From positions 31,016 through 95,015 of the forward strand of contig NZ_JAGGQU010000036.1 in the NCBI RefSeq assembly GCF_018613155.1: DNA of 64,000 nucleotides, written 5' to 3'. This document shows positions 36,580-45,493 of this stretch, piece after piece. Positions within the stretch are counted from its first letter, which is position 1. Each line of letters starts with the position of its first letter. The notes beneath the pieces are model-generated. The model had not been told where the DNA came from. It saw only the letters and a program-made list of their open reading frames with translations, and did no database searches. A program made the position numbers and the translations under genes. This DNA is from Bacillus sp. ISL-55 (GTDB lineage: Bacteria; Bacillota; Bacilli; Bacillales; Cytobacillaceae).

Positions 36580-36975
36580 CTAATCCTGCCTGAATGAGAA
36601 AGGATGTGCAGGGCCTGAACTTTTAGATGCCTGTTGCCCCCCTTTGCTTCCCTGGAACTGGGAAAGCACTCCCTGGATCGCCCCGAGTGCCTGGCTTATA
36701 TTATGGATTTGTCCTTGAACCTGTTCAGGATCCATATTTTTAACAGCACCCATGATCGTCCCTATCCAATCGGTTTTCTTTTCTTCGCCTTTTTCGTCCT
36801 TATCATTGTTGCTCTTCTTGGTCCATTTGGGATCATCCTCACCAAGCAAGTACCAATCTTCGTACATTTCCTGCCAGGTCGTATTCCCCTTCCTGACTTC
36901 CTGCACGAGCTCAGGGTGGGCTTTCACGAACTCCTTGAACTTTTCAACAGAGGGATGAAGTTTCTTTTTGGCCAT
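36580..36975 (-). CDS. ylbD: YlbD-family spore coat protein
   Basis: A 131-aa protein starting MAKKKLHPSVEKFKEFVKAHP and containing TWQEMYEDWYLLGEDDPKW, the YlbD coat-protein pattern; the end is Gln/Gly/Ser-rich. ATG at 36975 has GAGGTG upstream. The open frame goes further without support. It is a mother-cell coat protein in B. subtilis. Confidence 0.9.
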   Translation of the reverse strand: MAKKKLHPSVEKFKEFVKAHPELVQEVRKGNTTWQEMYEDWYLLGEDDPKWTKKSNNDKDEKGEEKKTDWIGTIMGAVKNMDPEQVQGQIHNISQALGAIQGVLSQFQGSKGGQQASKSSGPAHPFSFRQD

Positions 36976-37178
36976 AGCTTTCACCTCACAGTGTAACAAA
37001 TGCCTATAATAGCATATGAAAATCATCATTATTGGTGAAGGATTTCAGAAGTCAACCTTGTGCGTTAAAAGAGCCAAAGTGTTAAAATAATAATCAGATT
37101 ATAAGAAGGCTTTTTTACAATAATGTTATTCTTACGAAATAATAGGAACAGAGCCATTCAGAAAGAGGTAATAGTATA

Positions 37179-37670
37179 GTGGAAAAAGAATTGCAACAGC
37201 TTTTAGATGAATGCATCTCGTTATCAGGAGAGAAGGAACTTGAAGTCCTCAAAACGGTACTATCCGGTGTCAAAAATAAATTAAACGGTAAAAACAGTAC
37301 GTATATCGATGGCCTTCTGCATATGGATAGAAGACTCGATCCTGAAACTTGTGAAATTGATATTCCGGTTACACATGTACTTGATAATACCCTTGGCATC
37401 GTACATGGCGGTTTTACCGCCACGATACTAGACACGGCAATGGGCACACTTGCGAATAAGCTGCTGCCAGAAGGTTATGCAGCTGTCACGTCACAGATTA
37501 ACATCCATTATCTTGCGCCAGGGATCGGAGACAATCTTCATTGTAAAGCCACGCTGATCCATCAAGGAAGAAGTACGGTTGTCCTTGAAGCTGATGTATT
37601 CAGGTCCGATGGCAGAAAGATTGCTCACTCTTCAGGAAGCTTCTTTGTTGTAAAAAAACAGCATAAATAA
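37179..37670 (+). CDS. PaaI-like hotdog-fold thioesterase
   Basis: A 163-aa hotdog protein. The active-site region HGGFTATILDTAMG (about residues 85-98) and the strand INIHYLAPGIGDNLHCKATLI match PaaI/YdiI-type acyl-CoA thioesterases. The start is GTG, with AGAGG nine nt upstream. It is divergent from ylbD, followed by a small membrane gene on the same strand with an 11-nt gap. Confidence 0.88.
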   Translation: MEKELQQLLDECISLSGEKELEVLKTVLSGVKNKLNGKNSTYIDGLLHMDRRLDPETCEIDIPVTHVLDNTLGIVHGGFTATILDTAMGTLANKLLPEGYAAVTSQINIHYLAPGIGDNLHCKATLIHQGRSTVVLEADVFRSDGRKIAHSSGSFFVVKKQHK

Positions 37671-37681
37671 GGTGATCATGA

Positions 37682-38038
37682 ATGGTTACAGCAATTGTGA
37701 TTCCGATCGTCCTTGCCTACTTTTATTGGTTGACGAAAAAAGAAATGCAGGCGAATTTTCAGGAATGGATCAAACTGGAGAACATTCCTGAGGAAGCGAT
37801 TGTAAGCGGAAAAATCATAGAGGTTAATGAATACAGAGAACGGTTTTATTATCATCGTTTTAATCATATAACGGTCTTAAGGATTAACACTGGCATAAAG
37901 GAGATCACCGTCAAAAAGGTGACTCCATTGAGAAAAGGGGCAGTTCCACCTCGATTCAAAGAAGGGGAAATGGTTCATCTATACGGCAATTGGAAGCAGG
38001 GTTACTTTTCAATCAGTAGGACAATAAGAAAAGCGTAA
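37682..38038 (+). CDS. Small membrane-anchored protein of unknown function
   Basis: A 118-aa protein with one N-terminal hydrophobic segment (VTAIVIPIVLAYFYWLT) and a soluble, basic beta-rich region. No family was recognised. AAGGTG lies just before its ATG, and it is coupled to the thioesterase gene. The last codons and TAA stop overlap the AAAAGCGTAAGCGCC start of a repeat fragment, so the element's insertion may have set its C-terminus. Confidence 0.7.
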   Translation: MVTAIVIPIVLAYFYWLTKKEMQANFQEWIKLENIPEEAIVSGKIIEVNEYRERFYYHRFNHITVLRINTGIKEITVKKVTPLRKGAVPPRFKEGEMVHLYGNWKQGYFSISRTIRKA

Positions 38039-38098
38039 GCGCCTTGGACCTAAAGCCTGTACAATTCTCAAAGTGAAATCGATACTTTCTATCTTGAA
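38025..38098 (+). repeat. Fragment of the dispersed nested-hairpin element
   Basis: AAAAGCGTAAGCGCCTTGG at the left matches the left end of copies A-D. The right side, ACAATTCTCAAAGTG then ATACTTTCT, matches the flank of copy C. The centre, with the inner stem, is missing. Confidence 0.75.
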
Positions 38099-38107
38099 AG
38101 CAGAGCG

Positions 38108-38138
38108 AAGGAGCATGACCATTTGGTCCATGCTCCTT
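38108..38138. repeat. Hairpin between the repeat fragment and ylbC
   Basis: AAGGAGCATG and CATGCTCCTT, with ACC/GGT, form a long stem around an ATTT loop. There is no long T tract on either side, so it is not a convincing terminator. Confidence 0.6.
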
Positions 38139-38169
38139 CACTGTACATAAGAATTATAAAAAATAGCAA

Positions 38170-39246
38170 TTACTGTTGTTGCTCCCACATCTTCAAGAAG
38201 TTCTGTGTATAATGCATCTGATACACACCCACTCCAAGATGTGAAAATTCCTCATTCAATAACGCCTCACGGTGGGATTCACTATTCAGCCATCCCTCGA
38301 CAACTGCTGGTCCATCTGTATAATTAGCTGCGATGTTTTCTCCTGCCACTTCGTACAAAATCTCCGCTGCATTTAGCCTTTCCGATAAGTCTCCAAATTT
38401 CTCCGACTCATGTGAAAAATAATCTTCAATTGCCATATCCTTGCTATGTGCATATGCGACTTCTGCTGTTTTTTCATCCCACTCCAGCGTTGGCAGTTCA
38501 TGTCTTAATCTGATTGTATTAGTAATGTCCAGAATCTGTTTTTCGAGACCAGCCTCAATCCTGACCCAATCTCCTTCTGATAACACAGGCGGTTCTAACA
38601 GAGTCCCCCTGTAAACCATTTCATATGGACGCTGCTTGACGATTGTTTCCTTGTCCATATATCGGATGCTTGAGACAGAACTAGTGAATTTATCAATATA
38701 AAGCTGAACAAAGTATTCACCCATTTTTATAATGGGTCTTGTGTTCATATCCTGCTCGGAAAGCTCGAATTTGTAGGAACTTCCATTATATTCAAACGTA
38801 ACATCAGGCTCAATCACGTTCATTGAAAAGATTTCTTCGATTGGCTGTCCAATTTTAAAAGGATGTACATTTACCGAGGCGCCAATCCCGTATGCGGTCA
38901 CAACCTTACCGTTCAGGACACCAGCCTGGATATATTGGCCAAGGTCGTTGTTAAAAATCCACCAATGGAAGCCATAGGCTGAAAGGTCTACCCTGGATGG
39001 TTCTCCTAATGTAGCCTTAAGAGATTCGATATCCTTCCCTAATAGGGAACCAACTCCCTGTCCAGGCTGGTCAATGCCCTCACTAATATTTTGTTCAGCG
39101 ATATCCTTGTCGAGAGATTCATCCTCTTTAGGGGCCGACTTCTGTTCAATTACCAATTCGTTAGTATCTTCCTTGTTATATCCCATGTATAAACCAATAA
39201 GTAAAAAGATTGCAGCAAAAATTAAAATCCTAAAAATAGTTCGCAG
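38170..39246 (-). CDS. ylbC: YlbC-like CAP/SCP domain protein
   Basis: A 358-aa envelope protein with one N-terminal hydrophobic segment (IFRILIFAAIFLLIGLYMG), a long CAP-associated domain from about residue 75 (LLGKDIESLKATLGEP) and a C-terminal CAP/SCP domain (IRLRHELPTLEWDEKTAEVA, HSKDMAIEDYFSH, GENIAANY). YlbC function is unknown. No ATG, GTG or TTG with a ribosome binding site opens this frame. AGAAGGGGGG precedes a CTG at 39246, so CTG is proposed as start; the open frame continues to a GTG at 39318. Confidence 0.85.
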   Translation of the reverse strand: MRTIFRILIFAAIFLLIGLYMGYNKEDTNELVIEQKSAPKEDESLDKDIAEQNISEGIDQPGQGVGSLLGKDIESLKATLGEPSRVDLSAYGFHWWIFNNDLGQYIQAGVLNGKVVTAYGIGASVNVHPFKIGQPIEEIFSMNVIEPDVTFEYNGSSYKFELSEQDMNTRPIIKMGEYFVQLYIDKFTSSVSSIRYMDKETIVKQRPYEMVYRGTLLEPPVLSEGDWVRIEAGLEKQILDITNTIRLRHELPTLEWDEKTAEVAYAHSKDMAIEDYFSHESEKFGDLSERLNAAEILYEVAGENIAANYTDGPAVVEGWLNSESHREALLNEEFSHLGVGVYQMHYTQNFLKMWEQQQ

Positions 39247-39530
39247 GTAGATCCCCCCTTCTTTTGAGTATGGCAAGCCAAACTGATGTGAGTCAAAAGA
39301 CACTATTCTCTCTATCACTATATGAGTGATTTTTGAAATTATTATATCATTTATAGGGTTCTTTTTAATAGAAGTGTTCTTTCAGATTCAAAAAAAATCA
39401 CCTAATTAACATCATTGCCATATTTCTTGATATTTCTTGATTAACTTACTTTTAACATACGGCCTGCTTATTGTAAAATCAAATAACAACTCTTACAGAA
39501 TGTACGGACAATTGGAGTTAGAATGATGAT

Positions 39531-39557
39531 AAAAAGGCACCCATTTGAGTGCCTTTC
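39531..39557 (-). terminator. Terminator after ylbB
   Basis: On the minus strand AAAGGCACT and GTGCCTTTTT form a stem followed by T-rich sequence just after the ylbB stop. Confidence 0.85.
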
Positions 39558-39558
39558 A

Positions 39559-39987
39559 CTATTGCATGTGGTTTCCAGGCTCTGAGATTTCTGATAGAGC
39601 ATGTTGTGCCTGTTCGTCTGTCATTTCATTTACAGCAAAGTCACCAAGCGCTACAATTCCTACTAATTTATCACCTTCAACTACTGGCAGCCTTCTTATT
39701 TGATGTTCTGCCATAAGCTTGGCTGCATCTTTCGTGGACATATCCGGTGTCGCTGTGACCAGGTGATCACTCATTACCGTCTCAACCTTGGAAGACGGTG
39801 GATGTTTTTCTGCTATTCCTCTAATGACAATATCCCGATCGGTGATCATGCCTACGAGTTTATCCTTGTCAACAATAGGTATGGATCCAACATTCCATTC
39901 CTTCATTTTGACTGCCACTTCGAATACATTGTCCAATAAAGTACATGTTTCCACATCACTGGTCATGATTTCTCGGATTTTACGCAC
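39559..39987 (-). CDS. ylbB: YlbB, two-CBS-domain protein
   Basis: A 142-aa protein made of two CBS domains. The first has the strand IPIVDKDKLVGMITDRDIVIRG and the second LPVVEGDKLVGIVALGDF. It starts with GTG and AGGAGG nine nt upstream. CBS pairs bind adenosyl ligands and sense energy or ion state; no partner is known here. Location between ylbA and ylbC supports the name. Confidence 0.92.
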   Translation of the reverse strand: MRKIREIMTSDVETCTLLDNVFEVAVKMKEWNVGSIPIVDKDKLVGMITDRDIVIRGIAEKHPPSSKVETVMSDHLVTATPDMSTKDAAKLMAEHQIRRLPVVEGDKLVGIVALGDFAVNEMTDEQAQHALSEISEPGNHMQ

Positions 39988-40235
39988 TTTTCATTTCCTC
40001 CTAAATCAAAGATTGCTTACTCACCGTTAGGGTTGCCCGGATCAGGCTAATTATTCCATCAATAAATTAATTCTAATTTAGTCTTCAGTTTCCTCATGCA
40101 AAACAGAAAGAGTGAAAGCAGATAAAATTCACTTTTATATTCATTGCAACTTAAGCATATTTTTACTATTATTAAATTTGAGATATAATCTATTTTAGGC
40201 GATATTACTGCAGTGTGTTTTTAGGAGGGAATAGG

Positions 40236-40595
40236 ATGAAATTCGAAAATACAGGTATTGAAAACCTGAAGGCGGACTTGAACCGTCTTGATGAGGTTAT
40301 GTTAGAGCACGGTCTAGTGCGTGAGGGTCAATGGGACTATGAGCGAGTAACGTATGACAAAAAGCTTGTGGTTAAAGAAGGCACATTCTATTTGCGTGTC
40401 CAGGGCTATGTTCATGAAGGTGACGTCGGAGCACATAAAGCGATCATTCAGCTGATGACTCCATTGCTTGGCAAACATTATTATCCCCATGGCGTTGAAT
40501 ATGGTGAAGGTGAACAATTCCCGAAAGCTCTTGTCAGCCAGTGCGAAAAGCTTTTAAACGATGTAAAAGCAGAAGTAGAGAAATTCGCACTTTAA
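40236..40595 (+). CDS. ylbA: YugN-like family protein (YlbA)
   Basis: A 119-aa protein with the YugN-like pattern (GQWDYERVTYDKKLVVKEGTFYLRVQGY, PHGVEYGEGEQFP). Function unknown. ATG at 40236 has AGGAGGGAATAGG upstream; the frame opens 21 nt earlier. It occupies the ylbA position, divergent from ylbB. A repeat copy begins just after its stop. Confidence 0.85.
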   Translation: MKFENTGIENLKADLNRLDEVMLEHGLVREGQWDYERVTYDKKLVVKEGTFYLRVQGYVHEGDVGAHKAIIQLMTPLLGKHYYPHGVEYGEGEQFPKALVSQCEKLLNDVKAEVEKFAL

Positions 40596-40598
40596 TTT

Positions 40599-40748
40599 GA
40601 AAAGCGCAAGCGCCTTGGTCAGTCCCGACAAGCGCTGGAGGGCCGACCGGTGAAGTCGTTCTTTGACTTCAGTGGGCGGACCGAAGCGACTCGAGGGACT
40701 AGGCGCTGGAGCTAGACAATTCTCGAAGTGTATTTTAATACTTTCTTA
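40599..40748 (+). repeat. Dispersed nested-hairpin element, copy C
   Basis: AAAAGCGCAAGCGCCTTGG to GGGACTAGGCGCTGGAGCT, with inner arms CCGACCGGTGAAGTC and GACTTCAGTGGGCGG around GTTCTTT. Its tail differs: ACAATTCTCGAAGTG, shared with the fragment at 38025, in place of the DnaA-like tail. It starts three nt after ylbA, in the same orientation. Confidence 0.92.
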
Positions 40749-40754
40749 TTTCAT

Positions 40755-40785
40755 TAAAAAAGACGCATTCAATGCGTCTTTTTTA
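40755..40785. terminator. Bidirectional terminator between ylbA and the Asp23-like gene
   Basis: AAAAAAGACGCATT and AATGCGTCTTTTTT form a stem with T tracts on both strands. Confidence 0.92.
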
Positions 40786-41125
40786 CATTAATGCCCGTTA
40801 TGATGACATCAATCTCTTTAGGTAAAAAGGAAGTAAGCAGCACTATCTCCTCTTCTATGTTTTTCTGAAGCTCAGTGGCATTTAGAAGGATTGAGTACTC
40901 CCCAATAATAGTGTTAACATATACTTTTATTCTTACGTAACCCTGATCAAGTTCAACGATTACTCCATTGTCAACAAATGTATTTCTTCGCAATCGAGAA
41001 ATCCTGGTTTTTACCCCCGACTGTTGAAAAAAGACATTTTCATTTATGTTAGCATGGACAATTGCACATACTGCACGGCATACCTCTCTATTTTGCTGGG
41101 GCATGATTTTTCCTGCCTTATTCAT
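40769..41125 (-). CDS. Divergent Asp23/Gls24-like envelope stress protein
   Basis: A 118-aa protein. Residues about 55-110 (GVIVELDQGYVRIKVYVNT then VLLTSFLPKEIDVIITGI) resemble the beta-alpha-beta core of the Asp23/Gls24 family, which acts in envelope stress at the membrane. It lacks the usual N-terminal signature, so the assignment is tentative. ATG at 41125 has GGGGTGAGG just upstream. It is divergent from the AI-2E-type gene. Confidence 0.6.
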   Translation of the reverse strand: MNKAGKIMPQQNREVCRAVCAIVHANINENVFFQQSGVKTRISRLRRNTFVDNGVIVELDQGYVRIKVYVNTIIGEYSILLNATELQKNIEEEIVLLTSFLPKEIDVIITGINVKKTH

Positions 41126-41411
41126 TGCCTCACCCCTAAAAGTTAAGGATCGAAACCTGATGTCCATAAGCATACATAGAGATGAAATAGCGAACTAACG
41201 TTATTAAAGTGAATCCGTCAGCATAAAAATCAGCAAAGTTTACAAAAACACATGGGTTATAGCTGATTTTTGTTGTTTCTTATATTAAATGCGTACTATA
41301 ATTTAATTGTTAAGGAATTTTTTGCTCTTTTTTAAAATATAAGGCTTAAGTGCCCTTAATAAATGCTTTTTAGAGGTATATACTCTTCATGAGTATAGAA
41401 AGGAGTTTCAC

Positions 41412-42470
41412 TTGTCCGGTATTTTTACTAAACGAACTATCATTATTGCATTAATCATCGTCGCCGTCGCAGCAATTCTTTATATTATCCTTCCGGTATC
41501 CATCCCTTTGATTGCTGCTTTGATTACCGCCCTTTTTCTCGAGCCTGCAGTGGTTTACTTTCAGAAAAGATTCAAGAGTGGGCGGCGCCTGGCAGTATTG
41601 GCAATTTTCCTCCTGTTTGTATTGCTCATCATGGTTGCAGGGTATTTCCTGACCACAACAGCAATCACCGAGGCAATTGACTTAATTGATAATACTCCAG
41701 TCTATATAAATGAAATTACGAATGCCTGGTATATGGCAGAAAATAATTTTGTTGAAGCTGCCAATGACCTGCCGAGGGAAGTAGTAACCGAAATAAGCAA
41801 CCGGGCAGAGGACTTTCTCAATAAACTTAAGAATGACATGATTGCATTTATCAATATAGATAATTTGAAGGCACTGCTGACCTACATCCCGAATTTCCTG
41901 ATCAGCTTCCTTGTCTATTTGATTGCCCTGTTTCTTTTCTTGCTGGAGCTGCCATCTTTAAGGCAAGGTGTATACGGTCATTTAAAAGAAAGAACTGCAG
42001 ACAAAGTACATTTCATGACATCTCGACTTTCTTATGTTGTATTTGGTTTTTTGAAAGCACAATTTTTGGTGAGTGTGATCATTTTCATCGTTGCCCTCAT
42101 TGGGTTGCTTTTCATCACTCCGGAATACGCAATTGTCATGGCGGCTATCATCTGGCTGATCGATTTTATCCCGCTGATCGGCTCCATCGTCATATTGGCT
42201 CCATGGTCAATCTTCCATCTGGCGACAGGGAATGTAGCCCTCGGAACCCAACTGGCGGTCCTGGCGGTTATTCTACTGATTATCAGGCGTACAGTCGAGC
42301 CTAAGGTAATGGGCAGCCATATAGGCCTATCTCCACTATCTACACTGATTGCCATGTATCTTGGACTGAAATTATTCGGCTTCATGGGCTTTGTCATTGG
42401 ACCATTGCTCTTGATTGGATTCAATTCAGCCAAAGAAGCTGGCATTATAAAATTCAAATTTAAGATTTAA
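41412..42470 (+). CDS. AI-2E family transporter-like membrane protein
   Basis: A 352-aa polytopic protein, with an N-terminal pair of transmembrane segments, a hydrophilic middle region (residues 90-155) and a C-terminal membrane block with IIWLIDFIPLIGSIVI and IRRTVEPKVMGSHIGLSPL, typical of the PF01594 (AI-2E/YdiK/PerM) family. These move small solutes or ions; the substrate is not predictable. The start is TTG with AGGAG seven nt upstream. Confidence 0.9.
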   Translation: MSGIFTKRTIIIALIIVAVAAILYIILPVSIPLIAALITALFLEPAVVYFQKRFKSGRRLAVLAIFLLFVLLIMVAGYFLTTTAITEAIDLIDNTPVYINEITNAWYMAENNFVEAANDLPREVVTEISNRAEDFLNKLKNDMIAFINIDNLKALLTYIPNFLISFLVYLIALFLFLLELPSLRQGVYGHLKERTADKVHFMTSRLSYVVFGFLKAQFLVSVIIFIVALIGLLFITPEYAIVMAAIIWLIDFIPLIGSIVILAPWSIFHLATGNVALGTQLAVLAVILLIIRRTVEPKVMGSHIGLSPLSTLIAMYLGLKLFGFMGFVIGPLLLIGFNSAKEAGIIKFKFKI

Positions 42471-42475
42471 GCATG

Positions 42476-42512
42476 GAAAAACCCCGGTTGGCTTGTCACC
42501 CGGGGTTTATTG
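42476..42512. terminator. Bidirectional terminator behind the AI-2E-type gene
   Basis: AAACCCCGG and CCGGGGTTT form a strong stem around a 12-nt loop, with A and T rich flanks. Confidence 0.9.
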
Positions 42513-42525
42513 CATTTGTATAAAA

Positions 42526-43704
42526 TTAAAAGAAATCATAAAAGAATGGCTTAAATGTCGGTAATGCCTGCTCCAGCTCCTCGACTTCATTGATGTCTCC
42601 CCTGAGCAGTTTTAACTCAAATAATTCAAGGGGACGTTTATAGCCGAATAACATGGCCGTTAAAGTGTTGATGTTCAATTGCAGTCCGCGCTTTGGAGCA
42701 GTTACACATGTACCCCCTTCTTTCACAGGGTGGAATGCAACTCCTTCCTGCCCTATTATATAAGTCCCTGTATTCCAGGGAGCAGCGGCATCATCCAGAT
42801 GAAGAAACACATTTTCCCCATCAGTGCGGGTGCTAAAAGGATAGGTAGTTAATGCTTTCTCTGCATTGACAATTCTGCCCATGAAATATGGATAAACTTC
42901 AGTTTTGAGCTTCGGCTCCTTTAAAAAGTAAGGGAAAGGATCATGGACTGATAACAGTACTTCCACTCGATCTGCCATTGAATCATGCTGGCAAATGAAA
43001 TTCCACAGTCCTTTTCTCGCTTCATGGGTTAGGGAAACATATTCCTCCACCTTCATTACATTTTCTTTAATCTCGTATAACAGGTATCCTGAAGCTTCAT
43101 TTTTTGAATCATAATAAACAGCTGCTGTTTGTTCGCCGTATATACTGGTGCGCCACCATTCCGGATCTCTTGCTAACATCGCGCTATGCATAGCTGCATA
43201 TTGCTCATAGACCCTCTCGATATCCAATGTGTGATTCTTCTCTGTATGTCGTTTAATTTTTCCTGGTTGTCTATCTACAGGTTTTAGATCTATTTTATCA
43301 ATAGTTATCTTCCTGTTGTCAGAAATGACCTCCCAGCCAAACCTTCTATAGAAATCGATCTGGAATGGATGAAGGAATGAAACAATATCTTCTTTTTCAT
43401 TCATATCCTCCAGTGCCTTTTTCATCAAGGCATTTACATGCCCTTTCCGTCTGTGCTCAGGATAGGTAGCAACACCTGCAATACCGCCCATTTTCCAATC
43501 CTGTTGCCCCAGCTTCACTTTCAAAGAGAGAATATGCAATTTGGAAGCAAGCTCTTCTCCTTCAAAGATTCCTAGCAGGCGATGTTTCTTAAGGGTCTCC
43601 AATCGTTTAGGAATATCACTATCAGGCACTTTATACTGAAATGCATACATTGATAAATTCATTGAATCCAGATAATGTTCTTCTGATAAAACTTTAATAT
43701 CCAA
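42526..43704 (-). CDS. Eis-like GNAT acetyltransferase
   Basis: A 392-aa protein of the Eis-type enhanced intracellular survival family: an N-terminal GNAT domain (GGIAGVATYPEHRRKGHVNAL), a second, degenerate GNAT half, and a C-terminal sterol carrier-like region. Such enzymes acetylate amines; the substrate is not known here. TTG at 43704 has GGAGG ten nt upstream and matches family length; a longer frame of 103 codons exists but overlaps the next gene without support. Confidence 0.85.
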   Translation of the reverse strand: MDIKVLSEEHYLDSMNLSMYAFQYKVPDSDIPKRLETLKKHRLLGIFEGEELASKLHILSLKVKLGQQDWKMGGIAGVATYPEHRRKGHVNALMKKALEDMNEKEDIVSFLHPFQIDFYRRFGWEVISDNRKITIDKIDLKPVDRQPGKIKRHTEKNHTLDIERVYEQYAAMHSAMLARDPEWWRTSIYGEQTAAVYYDSKNEASGYLLYEIKENVMKVEEYVSLTHEARKGLWNFICQHDSMADRVEVLLSVHDPFPYFLKEPKLKTEVYPYFMGRIVNAEKALTTYPFSTRTDGENVFLHLDDAAAPWNTGTYIIGQEGVAFHPVKEGGTCVTAPKRGLQLNINTLTAMLFGYKRPLELFELKLLRGDINEVEELEQALPTFKPFFYDFF

Positions 43705-43771
43705 GCAAATACAACCTCCTTTATACAATCTAATAGATTCGCCTGTAAAAGCAGGAATACCTTCTAACAAC

Positions 43772-43800
43772 AAAAAAACATTGCTGTAAGCAATGTTTCT
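43772..43800 (-). terminator. Terminator after the DUF420 gene
   Basis: On the minus strand AAACATTGCTT and AGCAATGTTTTTTT form a stem with a T run. Confidence 0.88.
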
Positions 43801-43807
43801 TAGTCTG

Positions 43808-44272
43808 TTATGTTCCGAGTATTGCTTTGATGACTGAAGTTGTTTCTCCGCCTTTGTAGAAAACATATAGAAGCAGGTAAACTGCAACCCCCGTGATACC
43901 AGTAAAGAACCAGATAACACTGGTGACAGGTCCAAGTTTACGATGACGCTCCAGCCTGTTTTTATATCCCGTGTAAAGTGAAATGATTCCAAGGACTGCT
44001 CCGATAGTTGCAAGTGTTATATGGAAAATCAGGAACAGTGTGTAATAAATCTTGATATCATCCGGTCCTCCAAAGGATGTGTTTCCGATGAAGATTGTCC
44101 TTGATGCATAAATGACAAAGAATATGATTGCGAAGATTCCAGCTAGCGTCATGGTCTTGCGATGCTGATCAATCTTTCTTTGTTTTATTTGGGCCCAGCC
44201 AATTGCCACAGTAATCGCACTTAAAACAATAAATGTAGTGCTGATTGTCGGCAGAATCGGTAAATTAGACAT
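43808..44272 (-). CDS. DUF420 membrane protein (YozB-like)
   Basis: A 154-aa protein with four to five hydrophobic segments and conserved histidine sites in KIDQHRKTM and FHITLATIG, as in DUF420 proteins; these histidines may bind heme or metal. DUF420 proteins are often beside terminal oxidase genes and probably act in oxidase assembly, though this is inference. ATG at 44272 has GAGAGG upstream. It follows ctaG. Confidence 0.87.
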   Translation of the reverse strand: MSNLPILPTISTTFIVLSAITVAIGWAQIKQRKIDQHRKTMTLAGIFAIIFFVIYASRTIFIGNTSFGGPDDIKIYYTLFLIFHITLATIGAVLGIISLYTGYKNRLERHRKLGPVTSVIWFFTGITGVAVYLLLYVFYKGGETTSVIKAILGT

Positions 44273-44397
44273 ATATGTACCTCTCAATCATTATTTCTCC
44301 ATAAGGTTAATTGTAGGTGACCTGTCTCTTTTTTTCAATCTTTGATTGCTTTAAACTGATAATTTTTTTGCCGGAGTGAAAAGTCTTATTAAACAAC

Positions 44398-44423
44398 AAA
44401 AAGCTCCCAAAAAGGAAGCTTTT
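44398..44423 (-). terminator. Terminator after ctaG
   Basis: On the minus strand AAAAGCTTCCT and GGGAGCTTTTT form a stem with a T-rich flank. Confidence 0.8.
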
Positions 44424-44433
44424 GAAATCATTA

Positions 44434-45345
44434 TTACTTTACTGGCTGTGGCGCGCTCGCAAGATTGATCGCATCCTGTTCAGCCTGATGATCCTCTTCA
44501 TTTCGGAACCATTGGAAGAACGCATATCCCAGGAAGACACCGTAGACGATTTCCTGGATGACCTTCATGATTACTCCTCCAAGCTGCTGATCATGCAGAA
44601 GCGAAATCGAACTGAAGGTTTCCGGACCGCTGAGATCCAGGCTTGAAAGCATCGTAGGCGGTACACATAATTTCAAAGCTTCGCCCCATGCATTTGGGTC
44701 AGAAAAAGTTGCATACATTGGTGTATCGGCAAAGATGATTAAAGCACATGCTGGTGTAATTAAAACACCGTCAGCAAATATATACCCCATCTTCTTAACA
44801 CCAGACAATGTCTGATACTCTTCCAATTTATTGACAAGAGGCCACCACATGAACATCGCGAGTATGAATAACACCGATGTGTAACCTGCATGCAGCCACA
44901 TATCTGTTTTAACAAAATCAAAAATCAATGGAATATGGTAAATCGAGAATATTCCATTAAACATGATCAAGGCAATAAGCGGCTTTGTGAAGAAGCGAAA
45001 TAGCGGATCGACTATTGGAAGTGATAAAAACGATCTCCAAAGCCAATCAGGCAAGCCGAAAATCAATAATGGAGGTACGACAAGGTAAAGTACTGCCATT
45101 TGGATCATATGCATATAAAAGGTTATATGCGCCATCAGATCCACAGGAGAACCTTTAATTATATACAGCACGATAACAGCAGATGTAAAATAAACAGCCT
45201 GCTTTCGTGTTGCTGGTACACCTTCCTTGAAACGATCATAGTACTTGAAGACAACTAGATAATATGCAACTAATAGAGCTGCCATCACCAGAAAATATAC
45301 TGGACTCCATAGTGCTCTGAATCCAAATATATCTAGAGTAAGCAT
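44434..45345 (-). CDS. ctaG: Cytochrome caa3 oxidase assembly factor CtaG
   Basis: A 303-aa protein with seven hydrophobic segments of the CtaG (PF09678) family, needed for assembly of caa3 oxidase in Bacillus, probably CuB delivery. Conserved histidines occur in MAHITFYMHMIQM and the DMWLHAGYTSVLF region. It lies at the end of the cta gene cluster. ATG has GGGGTG seven nt upstream; a terminator at 45455 separates it from ctaF. Confidence 0.93.
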   Translation of the reverse strand: MLTLDIFGFRALWSPVYFLVMAALLVAYYLVVFKYYDRFKEGVPATRKQAVYFTSAVIVLYIIKGSPVDLMAHITFYMHMIQMAVLYLVVPPLLIFGLPDWLWRSFLSLPIVDPLFRFFTKPLIALIMFNGIFSIYHIPLIFDFVKTDMWLHAGYTSVLFILAMFMWWPLVNKLEEYQTLSGVKKMGYIFADGVLITPACALIIFADTPMYATFSDPNAWGEALKLCVPPTMLSSLDLSGPETFSSISLLHDQQLGGVIMKVIQEIVYGVFLGYAFFQWFRNEEDHQAEQDAINLASAPQPVK

Positions 45346-45454
45346 CGTAATTCACCCCGTCCTGTTTAAGAACTTTACTTTCATTATACTTCCAAAGGTA
45401 TGTTACTTCAATAAAACGGTTCTGCCATTAAATGTTAGTATACTCGCTGACATA

Positions 45455-45486
45455 GAAAAAATCGGCTATACGCCGATTTTTTCTTT
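45455..45486 (-). terminator. Terminator after ctaF
   Basis: On the minus strand AAAAAATCGGC and GCCGATTTTTTC form a stem with a T run; located between ctaF and ctaG. Confidence 0.9.
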
Positions 45487-45493
45487 GGTAATA

